DNA of 64,000 nt, taken from positions 248,001 through 312,000 of the forward strand of contig NZ_JAUMKC010000001.1 of NCBI RefSeq assembly GCF_030519355.1. The letters run 5' to 3'. The DNA comes from Mucilaginibacter sp. L3T2-6 (GTDB taxonomy: Bacteria; Bacteroidota; Bacteroidia; Sphingobacteriales; Sphingobacteriaceae). Every line of letters begins with the position of its first letter. Positions within the stretch are counted from its first letter, which is position 1. Positions 26,478 to 36,009 of this stretch are shown here, one piece after another. The notes beneath the pieces are model-generated. The model had not been told where the DNA came from and did no database searches. It saw nothing but the letters and a program-made list of their open reading frames with translations. The position numbers and the translations under genes are program-made.

Positions 26478-27251
26478 ATGCAGCCATCCGCCTTAAGCGA
26501 TAACGTTAAAACCGCGTACGACGAATTTTATGAAAAGCACGACGAGGCATGGCGTATGCTTGGCGCAAAGTTTAAGGCGCGGCATATTATAGAGGTTTGC
26601 AAAGGCCGTGAATTTAAAAAAGTGCTGGAAGTTGGGGCAGGCGACGGCAGTATTCTGAAATTTCTTGCGGATGCCAATTTTGCCCCTGAATATCACGCTG
26701 TGGAGATTTCCGAAAGCGGAGTAGGTCACATCAAATCCAGAAACATCCCTAATGTTAAATCGGTGCAGCTTTTTGACGGGTATAAATTACCTTTTGAACA
26801 TAACAGCTTCGATCTTATTATTCTGTCACATGTGCTGGAACATGTGGAACATGAGCGTATTTTATTGCGTGAATTAAAACGGGTTGCGCGCCATTTTGTA
26901 ATAGAGGTGCCGCTGGATTACCGCCCTGGCGTAGATAAACGGATAAAGCATTTCCTGGCTTACGGGCATATCAATGTTTATACACCAACCTCATTGCGCT
27001 ATCTGTTAAATACCGAAGGTTTCGAAGTAGAGGATGATTTAACATCAATGATTGAGCCGGAAGTTACCCGCTTCAACACTTACATCAATCAAAAGAAGCC
27101 TAAAAGTTTGCTGGCCGATTTAAAAATTAACACCGAATACACAGTGAAAAGTGCCCTCGGAAAAATCTTCGGAAAAAAGAAGGAAGAACAATTAGCGAAC
27201 GCATATACCGTTCTTTGTAAAAAAGCAGACAAACACCTCGAAATCTTCTGA
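26478..27251 (+). CDS. Class I SAM-dependent methyltransferase
   Basis: A 257-residue methyltransferase of the Methyltransf_11/25 kind. Motif I is VLEVGAGDGSILKFL; the acidic residue of motif II is in HAVEIS; FDLIILSHVLEHVEHERILL is motif IV with its post region. It is 9 bases upstream of a glycosyltransferase on the same strand, so it probably modifies a surface sugar or lipid. Exact acceptor not known. Confidence 0.88.
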   Translation: MQPSALSDNVKTAYDEFYEKHDEAWRMLGAKFKARHIIEVCKGREFKKVLEVGAGDGSILKFLADANFAPEYHAVEISESGVGHIKSRNIPNVKSVQLFDGYKLPFEHNSFDLIILSHVLEHVEHERILLRELKRVARHFVIEVPLDYRPGVDKRIKHFLAYGHINVYTPTSLRYLLNTEGFEVEDDLTSMIEPEVTRFNTYINQKKPKSLLADLKINTEYTVKSALGKIFGKKKEEQLANAYTVLCKKADKHLEIF

Positions 27252-27260
27252 TCCTGATAC

Positions 27261-28178
27261 ATGCAAAATCTTGCCCCTATAGCCCTTTTTGTATACAACC
27301 GGCCGGAACATACGCGCCGTACCATCAGCTACCTGCAAAAGAACTTGCTGGCCGAGGAGTCGCGGCTGTTTGTTTTCTCGGATGCGCCAAAAACGGCCGG
27401 CGATAAGGCTAAGGTTAGCGAAGTAAGGCAATTGATCAGCGAGATAACCGGCTTTAAATCGGTAAAGGTGATCAACCGCCAGGAAAATCTTGGGCTGGCC
27501 AATTCCATTATCAGCGGGGTTACGCAACTGGTTAACGAATACGGAAAGATCATTGTTTTTGAGGACGATCTCCTGTCCTCGCCTTACACGCTGCAATACT
27601 TTAACGAGGCATTAGACCATTACGCCAATAACGAAAAAGTGATGCATATTGGCGCTTACATGTTTGAACTGGCGGATAAAAAGCTGCCTGAAACCTTTTT
27701 TTGGCGCGCAGCCACCAGCTGGGGCTGGGCAACCTGGGCCAGGGCATGGGTAAATTTTGAAGATAACGTGGATGTTTTGCTTAACCAGTTCGACCGGCAA
27801 AAGACCGATCAGTTCTCCATTAATGGCACCATGAATTTCTGGAAGCAGCTGACTGGATTTAAGGCAGGTAAAAATAACTCATGGGCCATTCGCTGGTATG
27901 CATCTATATTTTTAAAAGGCGGTTTAACACTTAATCCTTCAACGTCTCTTATCCAAAACATTGGTAACGACGGTAGCGGTACCCACTCCAACAACGAGAG
28001 TATGTACCAGGTGCGCATCGCGCAAAAGCCGGTAAAATATTTTCCAACAGAAATTAAGGAAGATGCACGGGCTTATACCGCTATTAAAAACTTCCTGAAG
28101 AACCGTAAGGGTACCTTAATGCAGCGCGGTATACGTTTTGTAAAACAGCTGCAGTCAAAATATTTGGTAAAGAAATAA
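27261..28178 (+). CDS. GT-A glycosyltransferase (GNT-I/GT2-like)
   Basis: A 305-residue enzyme that begins IALFVYNRPEHTRRTI, the nucleotide-sugar strand of GT-A folds. The metal-binding acidic motif is IIVFEDDLLSSPYTLQYFNE (EDD), and SWGWATWARAW is the aromatic acceptor-side segment that Bacteroidota GTs of this subtype share. It has no membrane span. It forms a two-gene unit with the methyltransferase. Donor and acceptor are unknown. Confidence 0.85.
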   Translation: MQNLAPIALFVYNRPEHTRRTISYLQKNLLAEESRLFVFSDAPKTAGDKAKVSEVRQLISEITGFKSVKVINRQENLGLANSIISGVTQLVNEYGKIIVFEDDLLSSPYTLQYFNEALDHYANNEKVMHIGAYMFELADKKLPETFFWRAATSWGWATWARAWVNFEDNVDVLLNQFDRQKTDQFSINGTMNFWKQLTGFKAGKNNSWAIRWYASIFLKGGLTLNPSTSLIQNIGNDGSGTHSNNESMYQVRIAQKPVKYFPTEIKEDARAYTAIKNFLKNRKGTLMQRGIRFVKQLQSKYLVKK

Positions 28179-28242
28179 GTGCCAAAATATTTTGTCACTG
28201 CGGCGAGGTTGCTTCGCTATCGCTCGCATTAACAAATATTTA

Positions 28243-29643
28243 TTATTTCAGTCCCTCAATCTCTTTCAAGCTCTTTGGTAAATATTTGCCTAAAACGCGG
28301 CTGCCGGTATCGGTAATTAAAAAGTTATCCTCAATCCTTATTCCGCCAAAATCCCGGAAGGTGTTAAGGACATCGTAATTGATGAAGTCGGCGTATTTCT
28401 TTTCGGCTTGCCAGCGATCTATCAATTCGGGGATTATGTAGATACCCGGTTCAACGGTCAATACAAAGCCTGCCTCCAGTTCCCGGCCGAGGCGAAGAGA
28501 TTTCAGCCCGAAAATTTGAGTTTCCTTTTTCAGCGCATCGGTGTAACCCACATATTGTTCGCCAAGGTCTTCCATGTCATGCGTATCCATGCCCAGCATG
28601 TGTCCCAGCCCGCATTGAAAAAACATGGTATGTGCACCGGCTTGAACTGCTTCGGCAGCATCACCTCTGGTTAGCCCCACGGCGTTCAGGCCTTCCATTA
28701 ATTTTTGCCCGGCTGCAAGGTGGATGTCTTTATAACGTACGCCAGGTTTCAGCATACTGATGGCATGGTTCATGGAGTTTAATACCACCTCATATAATTC
28801 TGCCTGGCGCGTGGTAAAGTTTTTGCCTACCGGAAATGTGCGGGTAAGATCGCCGCCGTAGTGCATGGCATTCTCTGCACCTATATCACTTAGCACCATA
28901 CGGCCTTCCTCAAGGGTATTACCGTAATAATGCGTATGCAATGTTTGACCGTGTGTGGTGATAATAGCAGGATAGCCAAGCCGCGCATCATTGGCGATAG
29001 CTACCTCATGCGCCTTAGCCACGAGTTCGTATTCCTTAATCCCGGGACGTGTGTTTTTGATGACCGCCAGCTCCATATCCACGCTGATATTCACCGCTTT
29101 TTCAATCTCGGCGATTTCAAGCGGGGTTTTGATAACGCGCTGGGCAACTACGGCCTTTATCAGCTTTACTGATACAAACTGCGTTAAACCGGCCAGGTCA
29201 GTATTTAACCAGGCCGCCAACTTGATTTTATTTTCCGGGCGATAGGGCGGAAGGATATGTACCGGCTGCCCGGAGGCCATAGCTTTGTAAATGTGCTCAG
29301 CTATTTTTCCATAAGGTTCGGTACGGGTAACGCCAACCATCGCAGCCATTTCGCTGACTGTGGGTAACGTTCCTGTCCATACAATATCATCAATAGTAAG
29401 CTCGGTGCCGAAGATGACTTCTTCGCCCGTAGCGGTATCGATGATAGCGGCAAGGCCATGCGTATCCAGGCCGAAATAGTAAAGAAAGGTACTATCCTGG
29501 CGGAAAAGATAAGTGTTGTCCTTATAGTTCATGCTGCTGTCGTCGTTGCCCATCAGCACAATAAGGCCATTGTTAGCCATTGCCTGTTTCAATGCCTGTC
29601 TGCGGTTTGTATAAACCTGTTTTTCGAAAAGATGTAGATGCAT
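28243..29643 (-). CDS. pepP: Xaa-Pro aminopeptidase (aminopeptidase P family)
   Basis: Cytoplasmic metallopeptidase of 466 residues that removes N-terminal residues before proline. There is an N-terminal AMP_N domain (RQDSTFLYYFGLDTHG), then the pita-bread catalytic domain. Metal ligands are visible as Asp in VLSDIGAEN, Asp in YGGDLTRTFP, His in CGLGHMLGMDTHD, Glu in LTVEPGIYI and Glu in GIRIEDNFLI. It lies convergent to the glycosyltransferase and upstream of no obvious partner. It interrupts the glycan genes and is a housekeeping enzyme. Confidence 0.93.
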   Translation of the reverse strand: MHLHLFEKQVYTNRRQALKQAMANNGLIVLMGNDDSSMNYKDNTYLFRQDSTFLYYFGLDTHGLAAIIDTATGEEVIFGTELTIDDIVWTGTLPTVSEMAAMVGVTRTEPYGKIAEHIYKAMASGQPVHILPPYRPENKIKLAAWLNTDLAGLTQFVSVKLIKAVVAQRVIKTPLEIAEIEKAVNISVDMELAVIKNTRPGIKEYELVAKAHEVAIANDARLGYPAIITTHGQTLHTHYYGNTLEEGRMVLSDIGAENAMHYGGDLTRTFPVGKNFTTRQAELYEVVLNSMNHAISMLKPGVRYKDIHLAAGQKLMEGLNAVGLTRGDAAEAVQAGAHTMFFQCGLGHMLGMDTHDMEDLGEQYVGYTDALKKETQIFGLKSLRLGRELEAGFVLTVEPGIYIIPELIDRWQAEKKYADFINYDVLNTFRDFGGIRIEDNFLITDTGSRVLGKYLPKSLKEIEGLK

Positions 29644-29734
29644 GGAACCTGAATTTACGCGATTTTATGGATTCGTTTGGATGTGGCAAAGTTAGGAATT
29701 AGGCCGACGGCAATACGCATAAATGTAAACTTTA

Positions 29735-29818
29735 TCATTATGGAGGAACGAAGCAAACTCGTCATCAAGCATAGCGGACTCTGCATAAGGAGAAGATTGC
29801 CACGCCCGTTCCCCGCAA
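29735..29818. repeat. Diverged copy of the GAGGAACGAAGCAA intergenic repeat
   Basis: ggaggaacgaagcaaactcg at the left and, inverted, ttgcggggaacgggcgtggc at the right. It resembles the better preserved element at 35876. It lies between the aminopeptidase start and the tricorn-like protease stop. Confidence 0.5.
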
Positions 29819-29827
29819 ATTTTTAAT

Positions 29828-32800
29828 TTATTTCAATTCTTTCATTATTTCGTCAATCGCCCTGTCCAGCTGCGGGTCTTTATTTTCCAGCCTGTCTGTG
29901 AACGTGTTTTTTACGTAGATATCCGGGCTGACACCATTTTTCTCAATATCCTTTCCGTCGAGCGTAAAGCATCCCCAGGCCGGAATACGGTAAAATGACC
30001 CGTCTACCAATCCTTTGCCGCTGGTAAATATTATCCAGCGATAGGTTTCTGTGCCGATGATTTTGCCAAGCTTCAATTCTTTAAAGCCTTGTGCAGTCAT
30101 TTCGCCATCGCTTAACGTTTGTTCGTTTACCAATAGTATAATCGGCTTTGCGGCAGGGGCAAAGTTTGGCTGCGGACTTTTCTTGCCGTCGCGATATTGC
30201 CACTGCAGGTAGGGGCGCTGTGACAAGAATCTGAGTACAGCATCGTGTACATTGCCGCCGGTATTGTATCGCAAATCAAGTATCAATGCATCTTTTTTAT
30301 ATGCATCGTCAACCATGTCTTCCAGGAAAGTTTCAAGTGAACCGCCGCCCATATCCTTCATGTATGAATACGCAATCCTGTTTTTGCTCTTCTCAGTCAC
30401 CACAGCCCGATTATGGTCAATCCAGCTGTTGTATAGCTCCTCATTTAAGCCAAACCTGCTTTCCGGGTGTAGTTTTACGTTGATCTCTTTGCCGCTTCTG
30501 TCGAATGTCAATTCCATCTCTTTATCAAGAGATGGTTTAGTAAAGTAAAAATTACGATCCTGTTTTTCATCTACTGGTTTCCCGTTCACAGTCTTGAGGC
30601 GGTCTCCTGGCTGTACGTCAATGCCTGATTTATCGGCGTTGCTATTCTTAACCACGGAGGCCACTTTGTAAGGGTCATCATTATCAAATAATATCCCGGT
30701 TTCCATGGTGGAATAATTGAGATATTTATGCTCTTCGTTACCATTTGAGTAAAACCCCTGGTGAGACGAGTTGAGCTCCCCCTGTAAATCATTCAGCAGT
30801 ACGCGTAAGTCATTCCTGTTATTTACATAAGGCAGGTAGGTTGCATACCGGTCGTGCATTTTCTTCCAGTCGGTGCCATGAAAGGTGCCATCGTAGTAGT
30901 TTTCCTCCAGGCCGGCCCAGGTTTCGTCATACATCTGACGGAATTCTCCGTCGAGGTTGCGATCGAATTTGTAACCGATATCTATTTTCTCCAGTTTATT
31001 GGCATCGATATTAAGGGTGCAAATGTTGCCGTTTATCAGCGCATAATATTTATCGCCCGACTGAACAATATCAAAACCTCCCGATTCCTCGCCCGCAACT
31101 TTTTCAGTTTTATTTTCTTCAAACGGCTGAATAGTGGTTCGGTAAACTGCCCATTTTCCTTCAGAGTGATTGGAGGAATAATACACCAGTGTTTTATCTC
31201 CTTTTTGTATCACGTATGGATTACGTTGCACCCCAAAATACGGGCTCACTTGCTCCAGCCGGCGCATAATATCGTCAGTGTTGATTATGATATCAGCCGG
31301 CGGCTTTGGTGCAGGTTGTTCTGATAGCGGTTTTTTCTTGCCGGCCTTTTGATCTTTATCTTTCTTGTCCTTGGTTTCCTCTTTCTTTTCTTCTTTAAAC
31401 AAGTCATGTAATTTATCCATGCGGAAGTCGCCGTCAAATTTTTGCAGCGGCATACGGTAAACGTGCATGTCGCCGCTGCCGCTGGGGTACATAGGGGCTG
31501 TACGTGCCGAAGCAAAATAGATATATTTTCCGTCCGGCGACCAAAAAGGATCAGTTTCTGTTACACCACTATTGGTAAGGTTGATGGTTTTGCCTGATTT
31601 GATCCCATAGACAAATATGTCCTGCTCAAAATTGCGGTAGGCCGTGTACACCACATATTCTCCGTTGGATGATATCCAGGGCTGCGCGTTCTGAAAGCCC
31701 CATATTTCGTCGTTAGCAATTGTCTTACTTTCGAACGTTTTTAAGTCGATAAAGCGCACCTCGTTACGGCCGCTCAGGTAAGCGCCTTTGGTATGTTCTT
31801 TATTTACGGTAATGGCGCGGTCGCTTTGCTTATCATTGGTTATCAGCTTTTCCTCCGCAGGTTTATCTGCCGCAATAGTGTACCAGTTGGGATAACCACC
31901 AAGCGTTTGTGCAAACAGCAGCGATTTATTATCAGGTAACCACTTTACTTCGGTAACCCGCTCGGCATTTCCACGCTCAATCTTCTTAACGAATTTACCC
32001 TCTATGTCGCTAATGAATAGTTCTCCACGAGATACGAATGCCAGCTTTTTTCCATCCGCCGAAACATCCATCGATTCAATTTTGCCCTTTACGTTAAACT
32101 CCTGCATTTTATTAAGGACATCGTTACGAGACAGGGTAACCGGAATTTTTTGTGTTTGCTTCGAAACCACGTCATAAGCATATAGTTGATAACCCTTTTC
32201 AAACACTACTTTTTCGCCGTTTGCGCTCACCACCGGCCGTTTGATAGATGAGTCAAATTGTGTAAGTGCTGTTTTCTTTCCATTGATAAAGGTATAGAGG
32301 TTGTATTCTCCGTTCCCCTCATCAGATACGAAATAGATGTTGCCTTTTTGGTCGATGGTTGTCCAAAAATCCTTGCCAATCCAGTCGGTGTACTGTTTAT
32401 AGGCTTTAGTTTTTGGATTATATGACTGTATGTCGGGGTTGAAGGCGCCTTTATAATGCTTGCGCTCCGGAAAAATAAAGCTTTCCCAACTGTCGCTGAA
32501 GAACAGCTCGCCGCTTTGCGGATGCTCGGCTACACCGTGTACCGTATTAAAATAATTGCCGAACAGGCGTACAGGGGTGCCGCCGTTTATCGTAGTTTTA
32601 TACTCACTAATGCTGTTATACATGTTCGAGTTAAAGTAGATGGTCTTTGAATCCCATCCCCAGGAATCAACAGCATCATTGGCATTGTTGAAGGTCAGTT
32701 GCTTAATGTCGCCGCCGGCCATCGGCATAAGATATACATCGTTATTTCCAAACTGATTGGAAGTAAAGGCGAGCCATTTACCGTCAGGCGAAACGCGGGG

Positions 32801-33010
32801 CAGAGATTCCTCGCCCTGCATAGCCGTAATGCGGGTGGCTACCGGGTTGTTTAAATCGGCTTTCCAGAGATCACCCTCATAGGCGAAGATTACAGTTTTT
32901 CCATCTGGTGTTAATGCAGGGTTGGACGTAAAATAAACATCCTGGCTTTGCGCGCGGGTAACGGAGTTAAGTAGCAATGATGATAAGAGGAGCAGGTAAA
33001 GTTTTTTCAT
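29828..33010 (-). CDS. Tricorn-like S41 protease with beta-propeller
   Basis: Exported peptidase of 1060 residues with a signal peptide (MKKLYLLLLSSLLLNSVTRA-QS). The N-terminal half holds WD40-like PD40 propeller repeats (LPRVSPDGKWLAFTSN, DPFWSPDGKYIYFAS). A charged linker (about 550-575, KKEETKDKKDKDQK) leads to the tricorn core, a PDZ domain (VQPGDRLKTVNGKPV) and the tail-specific protease domain. Catalytic positions seem present: the Ser-His pair in ELNSSHQG near 747, the Ser in LSDGEM near 966 and the Glu in DIEKNGVSPDI. It probably degrades peptides in the periplasm. Confidence 0.92.
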   Translation of the reverse strand: MKKLYLLLLSSLLLNSVTRAQSQDVYFTSNPALTPDGKTVIFAYEGDLWKADLNNPVATRITAMQGEESLPRVSPDGKWLAFTSNQFGNNDVYLMPMAGGDIKQLTFNNANDAVDSWGWDSKTIYFNSNMYNSISEYKTTINGGTPVRLFGNYFNTVHGVAEHPQSGELFFSDSWESFIFPERKHYKGAFNPDIQSYNPKTKAYKQYTDWIGKDFWTTIDQKGNIYFVSDEGNGEYNLYTFINGKKTALTQFDSSIKRPVVSANGEKVVFEKGYQLYAYDVVSKQTQKIPVTLSRNDVLNKMQEFNVKGKIESMDVSADGKKLAFVSRGELFISDIEGKFVKKIERGNAERVTEVKWLPDNKSLLFAQTLGGYPNWYTIAADKPAEEKLITNDKQSDRAITVNKEHTKGAYLSGRNEVRFIDLKTFESKTIANDEIWGFQNAQPWISSNGEYVVYTAYRNFEQDIFVYGIKSGKTINLTNSGVTETDPFWSPDGKYIYFASARTAPMYPSGSGDMHVYRMPLQKFDGDFRMDKLHDLFKEEKKEETKDKKDKDQKAGKKKPLSEQPAPKPPADIIINTDDIMRRLEQVSPYFGVQRNPYVIQKGDKTLVYYSSNHSEGKWAVYRTTIQPFEENKTEKVAGEESGGFDIVQSGDKYYALINGNICTLNIDANKLEKIDIGYKFDRNLDGEFRQMYDETWAGLEENYYDGTFHGTDWKKMHDRYATYLPYVNNRNDLRVLLNDLQGELNSSHQGFYSNGNEEHKYLNYSTMETGILFDNDDPYKVASVVKNSNADKSGIDVQPGDRLKTVNGKPVDEKQDRNFYFTKPSLDKEMELTFDRSGKEINVKLHPESRFGLNEELYNSWIDHNRAVVTEKSKNRIAYSYMKDMGGGSLETFLEDMVDDAYKKDALILDLRYNTGGNVHDAVLRFLSQRPYLQWQYRDGKKSPQPNFAPAAKPIILLVNEQTLSDGEMTAQGFKELKLGKIIGTETYRWIIFTSGKGLVDGSFYRIPAWGCFTLDGKDIEKNGVSPDIYVKNTFTDRLENKDPQLDRAIDEIMKELK

Positions 33011-33125
33011 AACGACATGATTTTCCTGTACAGGCGCAAATTTTACGTCCGTAATTTGGGGTTAAAATACTACTTTACAGGATTTAAAACAAGGTGAGTC
33101 GCTGCTCACAATATGCAAATACGAA

Positions 33126-33887
33126 CTATTTGACCGCCTTTACCACTATATATGGCGACAATGCCTTACTCTCTACCGGAACTATCTTCGTGAATACCTT
33201 ACCCACTACCCAAATGGCTTTGGTAATAGCCTTTGCTATGCCGCTCTGTTCTGATTTGTTTTCGAGCCAAACGGTAAACCTGCCGTGGTAATAAGCCTCG
33301 ATTTCCTTCAGGCCAAGCTGCCGGCAACAATCTTTCAGCAGGGTTAAATCCATGCTGTTGATGTTGTGTTTGTCGTAATTTTCCTTGTCAAAGTTGCGCT
33401 GTACCCAGCCGTTAACACTTTTAAAGTTTGGCAGGGTGATAAACAACACGCCGCCCGGTTTTAAGAAATGCAGGTGGGTGTCAATAATAGCTTTGGTGTC
33501 ATTAAAATGCTCAATTAACCCGAAAGACAGTACCATATCATACAGCTTTTCGGGCGTGTAATTAAACAGATCGGCTTCGATGATATTGATATCTCCGGGT
33601 TTTAACCCGTTTCTTTCGAGCAGTTGATTTATCAGGTCGTGGTGAATGTAATAATCAAAAAGGGTGGTATCAAGATTTTCGTACTTTTTAAGATAAGTGG
33701 CATAATACCCAGGAAAGCCCCCAAGTTCAATGGCGTTTTTTACATTCTTTTCAGCAATCAGCTTTGACAGGATATCGCCGAAAACGTAGTTTCGTTTAAT
33801 AAAAAAGATCAGCCCTTTTCTTGATTCCCAAAAGGCCTTCCAAAAAGAGCGGTCGGTTAAATTTTGTTCCATTAATATTTTCTTCAT
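33126..33887 (-). CDS. Class I SAM-dependent methyltransferase (glycan cluster)
   Basis: A 253-residue methyltransferase. Motif I reads AIELGGFPGYYATYL, the acidic loop is DTTLFDYYIH, and DMVLSFGLIEHFNDTKAIID is the motif IV region; LKPGGVLFITLPNF follows. It sits 25 bases after the hexapeptide acetyltransferase on the same transcript. The first start, at 33887, lies inside a hairpin; an in-frame Met five codons later (33872) is an alternative start outside it. Likely acts on a surface polysaccharide precursor, by context only. Confidence 0.85.
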   Translation of the reverse strand: MKKILMEQNLTDRSFWKAFWESRKGLIFFIKRNYVFGDILSKLIAEKNVKNAIELGGFPGYYATYLKKYENLDTTLFDYYIHHDLINQLLERNGLKPGDINIIEADLFNYTPEKLYDMVLSFGLIEHFNDTKAIIDTHLHFLKPGGVLFITLPNFKSVNGWVQRNFDKENYDKHNINSMDLTLLKDCCRQLGLKEIEAYYHGRFTVWLENKSEQSGIAKAITKAIWVVGKVFTKIVPVESKALSPYIVVKAVK

Positions 33888-33913
33888 AGCGACGAGTTCA
33901 AACTCATCGCTAT
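33886..33913 (-). promoter_or_regulatory. Hairpin covering the methyltransferase start
   Basis: On the minus strand, atagcgatgagtt pairs with aactcgtcgctat (13 bp with one U-G pair) around a 2-base centre. It begins at the last base of the acetyltransferase stop codon region and includes two bases of the methyltransferase ATG. It has no T run, so it is not a classic terminator. Confidence 0.6.
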
Positions 33914-34461
33914 CAGTTTATTTCTTCTGTTGACGCTGCAGGAGACACTATGTCTTGCTTGTTTTTTTCTAACACCCTCGCCGGATTCCCCACAACTACG
34001 CAATCCGATGGCACATTCTTTACCACCACCGAGCCGGCGCCAATAATCACATTATCGCCTATCGTTATATCGCCAATGATACAAACATTAGCTCCGATAT
34101 CTACGTTATTTCCGATACGCGGGCATCTGGTAAAAGTGCCGTCAGCCAGTTTTTTGTGGCCGATGGTGGTACTGTTACGCAATACACAATTCTCGCCGAT
34201 GACAGTGCCTTTGTTTACTACCAGCGCCTGGCCGTGGTATAGTGATAGCCCTTTGCCAACCGTTGTTTTGCGCGGCAGCTCAATGCCTAATATCCACTCC
34301 ACCCAGAAACGGTAAAGCATAAAGTAAGGAAAGAAGATGATTTTGGTGACCATATACCGGTTAAAAACCATCACCAGCCTGAACGCAAACAAAACCGACT
34401 GCGCCTTAAAATTTTGCCTGTTGGCCCGCCAGTCCTGGAATAAATAAGCAAATACGTTCAT
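33913..34461 (-). CDS. Left-handed beta-helix acetyltransferase (CysE-like, glycan type)
   Basis: A 182-residue O-acetyltransferase. The N-terminal 80 residues are helical (VFAYLFQDWRANRQNFK) as in serine-acetyltransferase-like enzymes of capsule loci. Hexapeptide repeats follow: IGENCVLRNSTTIG, IGNNVDIGANVCIIGDITIG, IGAGSVVVKNVPSDCVVVG. The ALVVNKG and YHGQ segment is in the acyl-CoA/catalytic-His area. It precedes the methyltransferase and diverges from a GT4 enzyme, which fits acetylation of a surface sugar better than cysteine synthesis. Confidence 0.87.
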   Translation of the reverse strand: MNVFAYLFQDWRANRQNFKAQSVLFAFRLVMVFNRYMVTKIIFFPYFMLYRFWVEWILGIELPRKTTVGKGLSLYHGQALVVNKGTVIGENCVLRNSTTIGHKKLADGTFTRCPRIGNNVDIGANVCIIGDITIGDNVIIGAGSVVVKNVPSDCVVVGNPARVLEKNKQDIVSPAASTEEIN

Positions 34462-34582
34462 TTATCGGTTCTCTGTTAGTTGGTCAGCGGGTTTACTTTT
34501 AATTGTGTTATCCTCTGCAACCTCAAAAGTAAAGTTTTCATTTTAGAATTGTTATAATTGCCGTGATAATTAGCGCCGCTTG

Positions 34583-35854
34583 ATGAAGGTAACCTTAATA
34601 AACACGTCTGACGCCGGTGGCGGTGCGCCGGCCGCCTGCATGCGCCTGCTGAAGGCGCTTGAACTAAAGCAGATTGATGCCTCGATGCGGGTTCAGGAAA
34701 AGAAAACTAAAGAGCCCCTTGTCGAAAGTATCGTGTACGATTTTTGGAGCGGACTAAAGGTTAAATTCAATTTTTTGTATGAGCGGCTCCCGTTTATTTG
34801 GTTCAGGGCGAAGGATAAATCGGTAAGGTTTGCATTTTCCGCTGCCGATGCAGGGACGGATATTACACAGCAAACCGATATTTTATATGCCGATGTGCTG
34901 CATCTCCACTGGACTAATTCCGGCTTTTTATCCATTAAAAACTTAAAGCAGCTTTTCCAGCTCAATAAGCCTGTGGTGTGGACCCTGCATGATATGTGGG
35001 CTTTCACCGGCGGATGCCATTATTCTGGTGATTGCGACCATTTTTTGAATGAATGCGGTAATTGCTGGATGCTGCGGAAACCATATGATGAGGATTTATC
35101 GTTCCGCGGACTGATGCGCAAAAAGTATATGCTGAAAGCAGCAAAGAATGTAGTCTTCGTAACCTGCAGCCATTGGCTGGCCAATGTTGCCCGTACAAGC
35201 ACTTTGCTAAAAGGCTTTCGCATTGAAACCATCCCCAATCCGATAGATACAGAGATATTTTCACCAAAAGATAATACCGCTACCCGGGAGAAGCTCGGCA
35301 TCAGCCCCAACGCAAAAGTGATACTTTTTGGCGCTGCCAATATTATGGACAGGCGTAAAGGTATCTCGTATCTGGTTGAAGCATTAGATATCCTGAGAAA
35401 TAAGTATACCGACGTGCGCGATGTGGAGATAGTGATATTTGGCAAAAATAAGGCGTTCGATACAGGGCTGTTCCCGTTTACAGTGCATGAGGCCGGCATC
35501 ATCACCTCGCAGGAAGAGCTGGCCACCCTTTATAGCCTTGCAGATGTTTTTGTTTCCCCGGCGATAGAGGACAATTTGCCAAATACTGTAATGGAAGCGC
35601 TGGCCTGTGCAACGCCGGTGGTAGCTTTTAATACAGGCGGTATCCCGGACATGGTTGACCACCTGAAAAACGGCTACCTGGCCGAATACAAATCTGCTGC
35701 CGATTTTGCCACCGGGATGCACTATGTGCTCACCGCTGTAACTAATAAACCCAAACTTGCCGCCAACGCACGCAACAAGGTGTTGAATAACTTCAGTAAC
35801 GAACGTGTGGCCGAAAAATATATCGCGGTTTATCAATCGATATTGAAGAAATGA
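34583..35854 (+). CDS. Glycosyltransferase family 4 (WcaC-like)
   Basis: GT-B glycosyltransferase of 423 residues, starting at the ATG at 34583 (a TTG one codon earlier is not needed). The N-terminal Rossmann part has NTSDAGGGAPAACMRLLKAL. The segment HLHWTNSGFLSIKNL... VVWTLHDMWAFTGGCHY and the cysteine-rich DCDHFLNECGNCWML is typical of WcaC-type enzymes. The C-terminal donor site is EDNLPNTVMEALACATPVVA with the E-x7-E pattern. It belongs to the surface-glycan group with the GT2 gene at 36010. Confidence 0.9.
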   Translation: MKVTLINTSDAGGGAPAACMRLLKALELKQIDASMRVQEKKTKEPLVESIVYDFWSGLKVKFNFLYERLPFIWFRAKDKSVRFAFSAADAGTDITQQTDILYADVLHLHWTNSGFLSIKNLKQLFQLNKPVVWTLHDMWAFTGGCHYSGDCDHFLNECGNCWMLRKPYDEDLSFRGLMRKKYMLKAAKNVVFVTCSHWLANVARTSTLLKGFRIETIPNPIDTEIFSPKDNTATREKLGISPNAKVILFGAANIMDRRKGISYLVEALDILRNKYTDVRDVEIVIFGKNKAFDTGLFPFTVHEAGIITSQEELATLYSLADVFVSPAIEDNLPNTVMEALACATPVVAFNTGGIPDMVDHLKNGYLAEYKSAADFATGMHYVLTAVTNKPKLAANARNKVLNNFSNERVAEKYIAVYQSILKK

Positions 35855-35875
35855 GGTTGAATTACAAATATTCCC

Positions 35876-35979
35876 TGTCATCGCGAGGAACGAAGCAACC
35901 TCGTCGCCCTAACCCGCGAATGTGCCTGGTTGATCTGCGCAGCAAAGGGATTGCGTCGTCATTCCTCCTCGCAATGACA
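35876..35979. repeat. 104-bp intergenic element with terminal inverted repeats
   Basis: tgtcatcgcgagga (35876-35889) and tcctcgcaatgaca (35966-35979) are inverted with one mismatch in 14. Inner words are gaacgaagcaacctcgtc and, at the other side, gggattgcgtcgtcattcc. This class (TGTCATTGCGAGGA...GAAGCAATC) is common in Bacteroidota intergenic regions. It lies between the GT4 and GT2 genes. Confidence 0.75.
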
Positions 35980-36009
35980 ATTTTTTTGGTTTGATTTAAA
36001 TCGCACGTG

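Noticed and set aside
29828..33010. Loss of catalytic residues in the tricorn-like protease
   Set aside because: At first the terminal motif looked different from tricorn, but the Ser-His pair, the Ser in LSDGEM and the Glu in DIEKNGV are all in expected places, so the enzyme seems active.
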